From Amycolatopsis vastitatis (lineage in GTDB: Bacteria; Actinomycetota; Actinomycetes; Mycobacteriales; Pseudonocardiaceae): 64,000 bases of DNA. A program made the translations under genes and the position numbers. Under the pieces are notes generated by a model that saw nothing but the letters and a program-made list of their open reading frames with translations, ran no database searches and had not been told where the DNA came from. The DNA is taken from positions 1 to 64,000 of the forward strand of contig NZ_NMUL01000043.1 of NCBI RefSeq assembly GCF_002234595.1, in the 5' to 3' direction. Positions 48,190-56,255 of this stretch are shown here, in pieces (the stretch's first letter is position 1; every line of letters begins with the position of its first letter).

Positions 48190-49251
48190 ATGACGGCGCT
48201 CATCCCCCGGCGGGTACGCGGTCTCGCCTCGCTGGCCGAGGCACTGCTGACGCCGCACGGGATGGACCGGTACCTGGAGCTCGTCGACCCGATGCTGGTC
48301 CGTCGCGAGATCCGCGGCCTGGTCACGGCGGTGCGGAAGCAGACGCCGGACAGCGTCACCCTCACCGTCCGGCCCAGCCGCGCGTGGCCCGGCTTCGCCG
48401 CCGGCCAACACGTCCGCCTGCAGGTGGAGATCGACGGCGTCCGGCGCACGCGCTGCTATTCGCCGTGCGGTTCGCAGTACGAAGGCGAACTGGAGTTCAC
48501 GGTCAAGGAGCAGGGCCTGGTCTCCGGGCACCTGAACCGCTCGATCGGCGTCGGCTCGGTGGTCGGTCTGTCCACTCCGGACGGCACGTTCACGCTCCCC
48601 GCCGCCCGGCCGGACCGGGTGCTGCTCATCTGCGGCGGCAGCGGCATCACGCCGGTGCTGGCCATGGCCCGCACCCTGGTCGACGAGGGGAACCCCGGCG
48701 AGATCGTGTTCCTGCAGTACTCGAACGGCCCGGCCGACGCGCTCTACCGCACCGAACTGGCCGAGCTCGCCGCCCGGCACCCCGGGCTGCGCGTGGTGCA
48801 CGCGTACACCCACTCCGGCGGCGGGGACCTGAACGGCTTCTTTTCGTCAGAGCACCTTTCGCGGGTCGCGCCCTGGTTCCGCGACGCGGAGGCGTTCGTG
48901 TGCGGCCCGAAGCCGCTGATGGACGCCGTGCACGAGCAGTTGGGTGAACGCGTGCACACCGAGGAGTTCACGCCGCCCGCGCTGACTCTCGGGGACGCCG
49001 GAGGTCAGGTGCGATTCCGGCGGAGCGGCCGCGAATGCGCGAACTCGGGGAAGCCGTTGCTGGAGCAGGCCGAAGAAGCCGGGCTGTCGCCGGAGCACGG
49101 CTGCCGGATGGGCATCTGCTTCTCCTGCACCCAGCTCAAGACCGCCGGTCGCGTCCGCAACGCCCGCACCGGCGAGATTTCCGGCGAAGAAGACGAAGAA
49201 ATCCAGCTCTGCATCTCCGTCCCCGTCGGGGACGTCGAGATCGACGCTTAG
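48190..49251 (+). CDS. Ferredoxin reductase partner of the acyl desaturase
   Basis: A 353-residue electron-transfer protein of the CYPX/BenC type: FAD domain (RCYSPCGSQYEGELEFTVK, about residues 94-112), NAD(P)-domain (LLICGGSGITPVLAMA, CGPKPLMDAVH) and a C-terminal plant-type 2Fe-2S domain with ligands in ECANSG, HGCRMGICFSC and QLCIS (Cys pattern C-X4-C-X2-C...C, partly). It is like M. tuberculosis Rv3230c, which passes electrons to the stearoyl-CoA desaturase DesA3. The ATG has a strong GAGGAGG seven bases before it. Ten bases separate it from the desaturase. Confidence 0.9.
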   Translation: MTALIPRRVRGLASLAEALLTPHGMDRYLELVDPMLVRREIRGLVTAVRKQTPDSVTLTVRPSRAWPGFAAGQHVRLQVEIDGVRRTRCYSPCGSQYEGELEFTVKEQGLVSGHLNRSIGVGSVVGLSTPDGTFTLPAARPDRVLLICGGSGITPVLAMARTLVDEGNPGEIVFLQYSNGPADALYRTELAELAARHPGLRVVHAYTHSGGGDLNGFFSSEHLSRVAPWFRDAEAFVCGPKPLMDAVHEQLGERVHTEEFTPPALTLGDAGGQVRFRRSGRECANSGKPLLEQAEEAGLSPEHGCRMGICFSCTQLKTAGRVRNARTGEISGEEDEEIQLCISVPVGDVEIDA

Positions 49252-49261
49252 GGAGACAGCC

Positions 49262-50371
49262 ATGACCGGTCTGCAGGATCGCCTGACCCCGGAACAGGTC
49301 GAGGAGTTCGGCCGCGAGCTCGACGCGCTGCGGCAGCGGATCGTCGACGATCTGGGCCAGGAAGACGTCGACTACATCCACGACATCATCAAGACGCAGC
49401 GTGGCCTGGAGGTCGCCGGGCGGGCACTGCTGTTCGCCGGGTTCTTTCCGCCCGCGTGGCTCGTCGGCGTCGGCGCACTGTCGGTGGCCAAGATCCTCGA
49501 CAACATGGAAATCGGCCACAACGTCATGCACGGCCAGTACGACTGGACGCGCGACCCGGCGCTGAGTTCGCAGCGCTTCGAGTGGGACACCGTGGCGCCG
49601 GCGGAGAACTGGCGGCACTCGCACAACTACATCCACCACACGTACACGAACATCCTCGACAAGGACCGCGACATCGGTTACGGCGTCCTGCGGATGGACG
49701 ACGCCCAGAAGTGGCACCCGTACTACCTCGGCAACCCGGTGTACGCGACGCTGCTGGCGATCTTCTTCCAGTGGGGCGTCATGCTGCACGACCTCGAGAT
49801 CGAGAACGTCGCCAAGGGCGAGCGCACGTGGGCCGAGAACGTGCCGGTGCTGCGTCGCATCCTGCGGAAGGCGGGGCGGCAGATCGGCAAGGACTACGTC
49901 CTGTTCCCGCTGCTGACCGGGCCGCTGGCGCCGCTGACGTTCCTCGGCAACGCGACGGCGAACCTGACCCGCAACCTGTGGGCGTTCGCGATCATCTTCT
50001 GCGGCCACTTCCCGGCCGACGTCGAAAGCTTCACCGAGGACGAGACCGCTTCGGAGACGCGCGGTCAGTGGTACCTGCGGCAGATCCTCGGTTCGGCGAA
50101 CATCAGCGGCGGCCCGCTCTTCCACATCATGAGCGGCAACCTGTCGCACCAGATCGAGCACCACCTGTTCCCGGACATCCCGGCGCGCCGGTACCCGGAG
50201 ATCGCCGGCGAGGTGCGCGCGATCTGCGAGAAGTACGGCCTGCCGTACCACACCGGGCCGCTGCGCAAGCAGCTCTGGTCGGTGGCGAAGAAGATCGTGA
50301 AGCTGGCGCTTCCGCAGAATTCGCCGTCGCCGACTACCGTGGAACCCGACCGGCAGCTCCGAGCAGCGTGA
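49262..50371 (+). CDS. Membrane acyl-CoA desaturase, DesA3-like
   Basis: A 369-residue di-iron desaturase introducing a double bond in fatty acyl chains (delta-9 by homology with DesA3). The three histidine boxes are GHNVMHGQ (residues 85-92), HSHNYIHH (119-126) and HQIEHHLFPD (about 296-305). Helices occur around 52-80, 150-180 and 210-250. ATG at 49262 is preceded by GGGAGA. With the ferredoxin reductase it forms a two-protein desaturase system, placed under the FabR/DesT-like TetR regulator, and would adjust membrane fluidity together with the fab genes of this region. Confidence 0.93.
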   Translation: MTGLQDRLTPEQVEEFGRELDALRQRIVDDLGQEDVDYIHDIIKTQRGLEVAGRALLFAGFFPPAWLVGVGALSVAKILDNMEIGHNVMHGQYDWTRDPALSSQRFEWDTVAPAENWRHSHNYIHHTYTNILDKDRDIGYGVLRMDDAQKWHPYYLGNPVYATLLAIFFQWGVMLHDLEIENVAKGERTWAENVPVLRRILRKAGRQIGKDYVLFPLLTGPLAPLTFLGNATANLTRNLWAFAIIFCGHFPADVESFTEDETASETRGQWYLRQILGSANISGGPLFHIMSGNLSHQIEHHLFPDIPARRYPEIAGEVRAICEKYGLPYHTGPLRKQLWSVAKKIVKLALPQNSPSPTTVEPDRQLRAA

Positions 50372-50378
50372 GGGTGAC

Positions 50379-50579
50379 ATGGTGGGTCAGTTCGAGCGGG
50401 AGAAGGACACCCTGCAGGTGATCACCGAATCGGCCGCGACGCACGTCGGCAACATCGCGAGCATCATCACGGGGGCGATCCGCGACATTGCCCGCGAGAC
50501 GGGTGACTGGCTCACGGACGTGATCGAGATGCGCGAAGCCGCGCAGAAGGCCCGGGACGACGACCCGGACGCCCCCTGA
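50379..50579 (+). CDS. Small protein co-transcribed with the desaturase
   Basis: A 66-residue protein I do not recognise. It consists of helices with an amphipathic middle (HVGNIASIITGAIRDIARE, about residues 22-40) and a charged acidic end (ARDDDPDAP). Size and helix pattern fit a small membrane-surface protein. The ATG at 50379, seven bases after the desaturase stop, has GAGGGTG directly before; codon use is normal for a real gene. The hairpin immediately downstream ends the operon with it, which argues that it is the third gene of the desaturase unit. Confidence 0.65.
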   Translation: MVGQFEREKDTLQVITESAATHVGNIASIITGAIRDIARETGDWLTDVIEMREAAQKARDDDPDAP

Positions 50580-50580
50580 C

Positions 50581-50614
50581 GCCGGACGGACGGGACATCC
50601 CCCGTCCGTCCGGC
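50581..50614. terminator. Terminator of the desaturase operon
   Basis: GCCGGACGGACGGG (50581-50594) and CCCGTCCGTCCGGC (50601-50614) form a perfect 14-bp stem with a 6-nt loop, one base after the small gene's stop. The convergent SDR gene stops 8 nt beyond, so it probably serves both. Confidence 0.82.
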
Positions 50615-50621
50615 AACGGGG

Positions 50622-51338
50622 TCACCAGGGGACGACGCCCCCGTCGTCGAAGAAGCCACCGCGCGGGCCGTCGTCCGGAAGTGTGGCGAGCCGGATCGCG
50701 ATCGCGGCCCCCTCTTCGGGTGTCTTGGGCGCGTTGAAGCCGGTGAAGTCGGTCGCGACGTAGCCGGGGCAGGCGGCGTTGACGATGACGTTCGTGTCGG
50801 CGAGCCTCCGGGCGTACTGCGTCGTGATGCTGTTGAGCATCGACTTCGACGGTGCGTAGGCGGCCAGGATCGGACCGGCCTGCAGCGCCAGCGAGCCCAT
50901 GGTGCTGGACATGTTGACGATGCGTGGCGACTCCGCGCGGCGCAGCAGCGGGAGCATCGCGTTCGTCACCCGGACGACCCCGAACACGTTGGTGTCGAGG
51001 ACGGTCCGGACGACGTCGAGGTCAAGCGTCGTCGGGTCCTGCGCGTCGCCGTCGAAGCGACCGGAGATGCCGGCGTTGTTGACGAGGACGTCCAGCCGGC
51101 CCGCCGTCCGTTCGACGGACGCGGCCGCGGCGGCGACGCTGTCGTCGGAGGTGACGTCGAGGGCGACGCCGAACGCGTCGACGCCCGCGGCCTGCAGCCG
51201 CCGGACGGCTTCCGCCCGCCGGGCGTCGTCGCGCGCGCCCACCGCGACGGTGAAACCGGCCGTTCCGAGGCCCTGCGAGATGGCGAAGCCGATTCCCTTG
51301 TTCGCGCCGGTGACCAGCGCGGTCTTCTTGTCGTTCAC
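50622..51338 (-). CDS. SDR-family oxidoreductase
   Basis: A 238-residue classical SDR. The motifs are TGANKGIGFAISQGL at the cofactor site, LVNNAGISG, the serine in IVNMSSTMGSLA and Tyr-Lys in AYAPSKSMLN; these and PGYVATDFTGF fit the plant carbonyl-reductase-like subgroup. The GTG at 51338 is the start. It is divergent from a LysR-type gene that is decayed, and the perfect LysR-type box in between remains, so regulation of this gene has probably changed. Substrate unknown. Confidence 0.87.
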   Translation of the reverse strand: MNDKKTALVTGANKGIGFAISQGLGTAGFTVAVGARDDARRAEAVRRLQAAGVDAFGVALDVTSDDSVAAAAASVERTAGRLDVLVNNAGISGRFDGDAQDPTTLDLDVVRTVLDTNVFGVVRVTNAMLPLLRRAESPRIVNMSSTMGSLALQAGPILAAYAPSKSMLNSITTQYARRLADTNVIVNAACPGYVATDFTGFNAPKTPEEGAAIAIRLATLPDDGPRGGFFDDGGVVPW

Positions 51339-51393
51339 CAGTCCATGCTCGGTGCGCCACCCGCTGCTCGTCCAAGATCATCCCGGTGTGCTG

Positions 51394-51412
51394 TGATACT
51401 CATGCGGTATCA
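51394..51412. promoter_or_regulatory. LysR-type box between SDR and LysR pseudogene
   Basis: TGATAC (51394-51399) and GTATCA (51407-51412) are perfect inverted repeats with a 7-nt spacer, and the core fits the T-N11-A pattern of LysR-type regulators. It lies 17 nt before the pseudogene start and 56 nt before the SDR start. Confidence 0.6.
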
Positions 51413-51428
51413 GGAGGAGGCTTCGCCG

Positions 51429-52185
51429 GTGCACGACCTCGAGACCCGCGAACTCCGTTATTTCGTCGCCGTCGCCGAGGAGCTCCACTTCGGACGCGCC
51501 GCCGTCCGGCTGGGGATCGCCCAGCCGCCGCTCTCCCGTGCCATCCGCCTGCTGGAGCACCGGCTCGGCGTCCGGCTTCTCGAACGGGACTGTCGCGGCG
51601 TCGCGCTCACCGATGCCGGCCGGGTGTTGCTCCGCGAGGCCGGTACTGCGCTCGACGCGGTCGCGGCGGCCGGCTGCTTCGCGAGGGACAGGCCGACGTC
51701 GCCCTGCTGCACCGCCCGTTCGACGACCTCGCCGGGTTCGACACCGAGGACCTGCACGTCGAGGGCCAGGTCGCGATCGTCCCCGCGGGACATCCCCTGG
51801 CCTCGCGCGACCGGCTCACGCTGGCGGACGTCCGCGACGTGCCGGACCTGCCGATGGCCCGGTGGCCCCGGCTCGACGGGACCTACCCGGACTGTCCCGG
51901 GCCGGAGGTGCGCACCCAGTCCCAGCTCGCCCAGCTCGTGGCGCTCGGCAGGACGCTGCTCGTCATCCCGCGTCCAGCCGCGCCTGGCAGTGGCCCGAGC
52001 ACGTCGCGGTGCCGGTCGTCGACGCCCCGGACATCACGACGGTGATCGCGTGGCCGTCGAACAGCCGCTCACGGGAGGTCGCCGTACTCGTCCGTTCAGC
52101 GGCCGGGCTCCGCGACGGCTCCGCGGACTCCGGAGGGGTCCGCCCGGACCGTTCGGCACCCGGAACTGTCGGTGCTCCCCGGTAG
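51429..52185 (+). pseudogene. LysR-family regulator, decayed by deletion and frameshift
   Basis: The GTG at 51429 (AGGAGG eight bases upstream) opens a normal LysR helix-turn-helix: LRYFVAVAEELHFGRAA, IAQPPLSRAIRLLEHRLG, LLERDCRGVALT. After about 80 codons (near 51683) the reading frame changes and the homology jumps to LREGQADVALLHRPFDD, the middle of the effector domain, so some 60 residues are lost. A second shift near 51985 moves to the frame with VPVVDAPDITTVIAWP. Normal LysR proteins are about 300 residues. The gene cannot give a working effector domain, though a DNA-binding fragment may be made. Sequencing error could explain the shifts but not the deletion. Confidence 0.75.
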
Positions 52186-52298
52186 AGTGGAAGACGGGGG
52201 GCGCCCCCGCGGGCCCGCCGCCGAAAACGCGTGGCGCACCGCAGGCGACACCCGCCGGACCACGGAAGCTTCCCCGAGCCGCTGTGGGGGAAAACCGG

Positions 52299-53603
52299 AT
52301 GGGCACGCCCACCGAACCCGGCGAGACTGAAGCGGTGACCAGCCTCGACCTGCCGCGTCCCCACCTGCTGCGCCGCGTGTTCGGCCCGCTCGCCTCGCGG
52401 GACTTCCTGGCCGAGTACGCCTGGCTCTGGCTCTCCGCGCCGCTGACCGTGTTCGCCCTGCTCAGCTTCCTCGTCTTCCTCGCCGTCGGCGTCTGGCTGA
52501 CGCCGGTCCTGCTCGGCTTCCTCGTGCTCGGCGGGACCCTCCGCTACGCCCGCGGTCTCGGCGCCGCCCACCGTCGGCTCGCGCGGGCGCTGCTCGGCGT
52601 GAGCGCGCCCGTCCCGGGCCGTCCCCGGCTCGAGCCCGGGCTGTGGAGCTGGGTCAGAGCCCGCGTCGGCGATCCGGCGGGCTGGCGCGCGGCCGGTTAC
52701 CTGCTGCTGCGCCTCCCGCTCACCCTCGCCGGGTTGTTCACGGTCTTCGTCGCGACGATCTACGGCTTCGCCGCGACGACCTACGCGTTCCTCTGGTACC
52801 CGCTGGGTGAGCAGCGGCTGCCGGTCTTCGCCATCCACGCCGGGAACTGGACGGCCGCGCTCGCCTGGTCCGCGTCCGGGCTGCTGGTCCTCGTCGCGCT
52901 CCCGTGGGTGGTCCACGCCTTCACCGCGCTCGACCGGCTGCTGGTCGTCGGCCTGCTCGGCGAGCGCGTGCTGTCCGAACGGGTCCGCGACCTCGAAGCG
53001 AGCCGCGCGACCGCGGTCGAGGACGCCGCCCTGCGCTTGCGGCGCATCGAACGCGACCTGCACGACGGCGCCCAGGCCCAGCTCGTGGCGCTCGCGATGA
53101 AGCTCGGCCTGGCCAAGGACGAGCTGGCGGACGTCGACCTGCCCGAGGTCAAGCAGCTGGTCACCGCCGCGCACGCCAACGCGAAGCAGGCACTGACCGA
53201 GCTGCGGGACCTCGCCCGCGGCATCCACCCGGCCGCCCTGGACGCGGGTCTCGACGTCGCCCTCGCCACGCTGGTCGCGACGTCCGGGATCGACGCGCGG
53301 GTCACCGTCGACCTGCCGCGCCGCCCGCCGCCGTCGCTGGAGACGATCGTCTACTTCAGCGCCGCCGAGCTGCTCACGAACGCGGCGAAGCACGGCGGGA
53401 CGACGCTGGTCGAAGTCACCGAAGAACGCGACGCGCTGTGGCTGCGGGTGCGTGACCACGGCCGCGGTGGCGCGCGGATCCTGCCGGGCGGCGGGCTGGC
53501 CGGCGTCGCCGAGCGGCTGCGGACGGTCGACGGCGAACTGGCCGTCACGAGCCCGCCGGGCGGTCCGACCGAAGTGACCGCGCGGGTGCCGCTGCCCCGC
53601 TAA
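52299..53603 (+). CDS. NarL-family sensor histidine kinase
   Basis: A 434-residue membrane kinase. About four hydrophobic segments in residues 40-225 make up the actinobacterial sensor domain, followed by a coiled coil (ERVRDLEASRATAVEDAA) and a HisKA_3 dimerisation domain with the phosphorylated His in RRIERDLHDGAQAQL (about residue 255). The HATPase_c domain shows AAELLTNAAKHGG and GGGLAGVAERL. The ATG at 52299 is preceded by GGGGG eight bases upstream; GTG 52335 is an alternative. It is paired with the response regulator 9 nt downstream. The signal is unknown. Confidence 0.9.
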   Translation: MGTPTEPGETEAVTSLDLPRPHLLRRVFGPLASRDFLAEYAWLWLSAPLTVFALLSFLVFLAVGVWLTPVLLGFLVLGGTLRYARGLGAAHRRLARALLGVSAPVPGRPRLEPGLWSWVRARVGDPAGWRAAGYLLLRLPLTLAGLFTVFVATIYGFAATTYAFLWYPLGEQRLPVFAIHAGNWTAALAWSASGLLVLVALPWVVHAFTALDRLLVVGLLGERVLSERVRDLEASRATAVEDAALRLRRIERDLHDGAQAQLVALAMKLGLAKDELADVDLPEVKQLVTAAHANAKQALTELRDLARGIHPAALDAGLDVALATLVATSGIDARVTVDLPRRPPPSLETIVYFSAAELLTNAAKHGGTTLVEVTEERDALWLRVRDHGRGGARILPGGGLAGVAERLRTVDGELAVTSPPGGPTEVTARVPLPR

Positions 53604-53612
53604 AGTCGCGGC

Positions 53613-54257
53613 ATGCGGATCGTCATCGCCGAGGACTCCACCATCCTGCGCCAGGGCCTCGTCGAGCTGCTGACCTTCCGCGGTCACGAGGTCGTCGCCG
53701 CGGTGAAGGACGCCGACGCGCTGCGAGCCGCGGTCGACGAGCACACGCCCGACGTGTCCATTGTGGACATCCGGATGCCGCCTACTCACACCGACGAGGG
53801 CCTGCGGGCGGCGATCTCGCTCCGCCGCGAGCTCCCGGGCTGCGCGATCCTGCTGTTCTCCCAGTACGTCGAGACGAAGTACGCCGCCCAGCTGCTGGCC
53901 GGCCGCGCGGGCGGCGTCGGGTACCTCCTGAAGGACCGCGTCGCCGAGGTGTCGGACTTCCTCGACGCGCTGCGCCGGGTCGCGGACGGCGAAACGGTGC
54001 TGGACCCCGAGGTCGTCAGCCAGCTGTTCTCGGCCACCCGCCAGACCGACGCACTCGGCGGCCTGACTCCGCGCGAGCGCGAAGTACTGGGCCTGATGGC
54101 GGAAGGCCGGTCGAACTCCGCCATCGCCGCGAAGCTGTTCCTGTCCGCCGGTTCGGTCGAGAAGTACGTGTCGTCGATCTTCGGCAAGCTCAGCCTGCCA
54201 CCGTCCGAAGGGGACAATCGCCGGGTGCTGGCGGTGTTGCGCTACCTGGATTCCTGA
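53613..54257 (+). CDS. NarL/LuxR-family response regulator
   Basis: A 214-residue regulator that is phosphorylated by the kinase encoded just upstream. The receiver domain (residues 1-120) has the acidic pocket IAEDS, phospho-acceptor Asp52 in SIVDIRMP and Lys in LLKDR (about residue 109). The C-terminal LuxR helix-turn-helix reads LTPREREVLGLMAEG and SNSAIAAKLFLSAGSVEKYV (about residues 150-185). Start ATG 53613. Targets are unknown; they may lie elsewhere. The 3' end overlaps the convergent TetR gene by 16 nt. Confidence 0.93.
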   Translation: MRIVIAEDSTILRQGLVELLTFRGHEVVAAVKDADALRAAVDEHTPDVSIVDIRMPPTHTDEGLRAAISLRRELPGCAILLFSQYVETKYAAQLLAGRAGGVGYLLKDRVAEVSDFLDALRRVADGETVLDPEVVSQLFSATRQTDALGGLTPREREVLGLMAEGRSNSAIAAKLFLSAGSVEKYVSSIFGKLSLPPSEGDNRRVLAVLRYLDS

Positions 54258-54901
54258 GCCAGCAGCCCGTCGACGAGCGCGCGCAGCCCCTGCCGGTAGG
54301 TGTCGCGGGCGGTCAGCTCGGGCCAGCGGTCCCCGACCGCGGCCAGGCTGGGGAACCGGGCGGAGTCGAGGCTGCCGAAGACCGAATCGCGGTAGCGTGG
54401 ACGGTCCTGGGCCGCCCGCCGTCCGGCACGGGCGCGGACCAGGATCTCCCCGACGGTGTAGTACCAGATGTCCCGGTAGACGGCGACGGCCCGCTCGGGC
54501 GTGCAGCCGCAGCCGAGGGCGCCGCCGACGATGCCCTCGACCATCCACAGCGCCGATTCACCGAGCACGTCGTCGGCCGTCAGCACCTCCACGATCTCGG
54601 GCCAGGCGGCCAGTGAGTCGTGCATGACGGTCGCCGCGGCGACGACGCGTTCCCGCGGATCGTCCGGAAGTTCCGGCCTCGGCAGCTGCCCGGCGTAGTG
54701 CTCGAGCAGCTGGATCAGGAGGTCGTCCTTGTCGCGTACGTGGTGGTAGAGCGTCGTCGCGCCCACGCCGAGCTCCGTGGCCAGCCGGCGGATCGTCAGC
54801 TTCTCCCAGCCGTCGCGGTCGAGGATGACCCGCGCCGCTTCCAGGATCTGCGGGCGGGACGTCGTCGGCGGCCGGCCGATGCGGCCGGCGGTTCGTGGCA
54901 T
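54242..54901 (-). CDS. TetR-family regulator (TetR_C-type)
   Basis: A 219-residue repressor. The helix-turn-helix is LTIRRLATELGVGATTLYHHVRDKDDL (about residues 35-61, in parts), and the ligand domain is of the large classical TetR_C-like type with two adjacent Cys (ALGCGCTPERA, about residue 128). It is divergent from a 26-codon ORF and an MFS gene across 52 nt with a palindrome, so it very likely controls the pump. ATG 54901. It overlaps the response regulator tail-to-tail by 16 nt. Confidence 0.87.
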   Translation of the reverse strand: MPRTAGRIGRPPTTSRPQILEAARVILDRDGWEKLTIRRLATELGVGATTLYHHVRDKDDLLIQLLEHYAGQLPRPELPDDPRERVVAAATVMHDSLAAWPEIVEVLTADDVLGESALWMVEGIVGGALGCGCTPERAVAVYRDIWYYTVGEILVRARAGRRAAQDRPRYRDSVFGSLDSARFPSLAAVGDRWPELTARDTYRQGLRALVDGLLAQESR

Positions 54902-54917
54902 GCCCCCATCATGCCGT

Positions 54918-54963
54918 TCGACACCGAGGGTGCGCCGGTGCTACTTTCGGAACATGTTCGAAA
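54918..54963 (+). promoter_or_regulatory. Leaderless promoter with TetR operator
   Basis: TACTTT (54943-54948) is a good -10 and TCGACA (54918-54923) a 5-of-6 -35 at 19 nt spacing. The perfect palindrome GAACATGTTC (54950-54959), flanked by TTTC and GAAA with one extra base, starts just after the -10 and contains the ATG at 54954, the expected transcript start. The overlap suggests repression by TetR and a leaderless mRNA. Confidence 0.55.
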
Positions 54964-55034
54964 ACTACGAGCTGTTCAAGACCTTGATCCGACTTCTGAT
55001 GGGTGGCACCGAGCGCGGGCGGGCCGAGGCATGA
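54954..55034 (+). CDS. 26-codon leaderless ORF upstream of the MFS gene
   Basis: The ORF begins at the predicted transcript start (54954) and ends in a TGA that overlaps the MFS ATG (ATGA). It encodes 26 residues with a hydrophobic helical middle (MFENYELFKTLIRLLMGG). It has no Shine-Dalgarno sequence, in line with leaderless translation, and may serve to couple translation to the MFS gene, which also lacks a strong ribosome binding site. It might also act as a small membrane peptide. Third-position GC is typical of coding DNA. Confidence 0.45.
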   Translation: MFENYELFKTLIRLLMGGTERGRAEA

Positions 55035-56245
55035 GACGGCCGGTCTTCGTGGTCTGCCTGGCCGTCTTCGGCCTGATGGCGGGCCAGCAGCTGCTCAACC
55101 CGATCCTGCCGCCGCTGGCTCGCGAGTTCGGGTTCAGCGAGTTCGCGCTGGGCGCGGTGTGGGCGGTCGGCGGCGCCGGGGTCGTGCTGGCGAGCCCGTT
55201 CTGGGGCCGCCGGAGCGCGATCCAGGGCCACCGCCCGGTCCTGCTGATCTCCTTGGCGGGCGCCATGATCGCCTTGCTCGGCTTCGCCTTCGTCGCCCAG
55301 CTCGGGCTCACCGGCGTGCTCGCCGGGCCGGTGCTGTTCACGGCCGTCCTGCTCACCCGCGGCGTCGCGTTCGGGCTCGCCTGGGCCGCGACGCCGGTGA
55401 CCGCGCAGTCCTACATCGCCGACGTGACGTCCGGTCCGGCCGAACGGGTGCGGGGCATGGCGGTGTTCGGTGCGGCGCAAGGCCTCGCGCTCGCCGTCGG
55501 CCCCGCGCTGGGCGGCGCGCTGAGCCTCACCGGGAACCTGCTGGTCCCGGTGTACGCGGCGCCGGTCATCCTGGCCGTGATCGGCCTCGTGATCGCGTTC
55601 GCGCTGCCGAAGCCGCCGCGGAACCTGCCGCAAGAACGGGAAATCCCCGTCACGGCGAAGGTGAGCCCGTTCGACAAGCGCCTGTGGCCGTTCCTGACCC
55701 TCGGTTTCGGGCTGTACCTCGCGCTCGCGATCGTCCTCATGACCGTCGGCTTCCTGGTGCAGGACAGGCTGGGGCTCACCACGCAGGAGACCGGGCGGGT
55801 CACCGGCCTGGTCATGCTGGCCGGCGCCGGGATGATCATCCTCGTCCAGGCGGTCGCCGTCCCGCGGCTGGACTGGCCGCCCCTGCGGCTCGTGCGGGTC
55901 GGCGCGGTCGTCATGACCGGCGGGATGCTTCTGGTGGCCGCCGGTTCGGACGGGCTCCTGCTCGGCGCCGGGGTGGCCGTGCTCGGTGCCGGGATGGGGT
56001 TCGCGACGCCGGGGTTCCTGTCCGCGCCGACACTGCTGGCGACCCGGGAGGAGCAAGGGGCCGTCGCCGGGCTCATGGGTTCGGGCAGCGCCCTCGCGTT
56101 CATGGGCGGGCCACTGCTCGGGACCGGCCTGTACGAGATCGCCCCCGCCGTCCCGTACATCGCCGGCGCGGTGCTCCTGGCCGGCCTGGCGGCGTTCGCC
56201 TGCACCGTGACCCGCGAGCCCGCGAAGGAGCCCGTGGCTCCCTAG
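55031..56245 (+). CDS. MFS transporter, 12-helix DHA1 family
   Basis: A 404-residue inner-membrane exporter with about 12 helices. TM1 is VFVVCLAVFGLMAGQQLLNP, and the loop after TM2 has a short motif A-like FWGRRSAIQGHRPVL. A large central loop (KPPRNLPQEREIPVTAKVSP) separates the two halves. It resembles drug pumps of the tetracycline-resistance group. The ATG at 55031 overlaps the preceding 26-codon ORF; regulation by the divergent TetR is likely. Substrate unknown. Confidence 0.87.
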   Translation: MRRPVFVVCLAVFGLMAGQQLLNPILPPLAREFGFSEFALGAVWAVGGAGVVLASPFWGRRSAIQGHRPVLLISLAGAMIALLGFAFVAQLGLTGVLAGPVLFTAVLLTRGVAFGLAWAATPVTAQSYIADVTSGPAERVRGMAVFGAAQGLALAVGPALGGALSLTGNLLVPVYAAPVILAVIGLVIAFALPKPPRNLPQEREIPVTAKVSPFDKRLWPFLTLGFGLYLALAIVLMTVGFLVQDRLGLTTQETGRVTGLVMLAGAGMIILVQAVAVPRLDWPPLRLVRVGAVVMTGGMLLVAAGSDGLLLGAGVAVLGAGMGFATPGFLSAPTLLATREEQGAVAGLMGSGSALAFMGGPLLGTGLYEIAPAVPYIAGAVLLAGLAAFACTVTREPAKEPVAP

Positions 56246-56255
56246 GCTGGGGCGC

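Noticed and set aside
51345..53603. Single 752-residue protein joining the LysR helix-turn-helix to the histidine kinase
   Set aside because: The frames coincide only because no stop interrupts GC-rich DNA; the LysR homology leaves this frame at about 51683 and the kinase has its own ATG and ribosome binding site at 52299.
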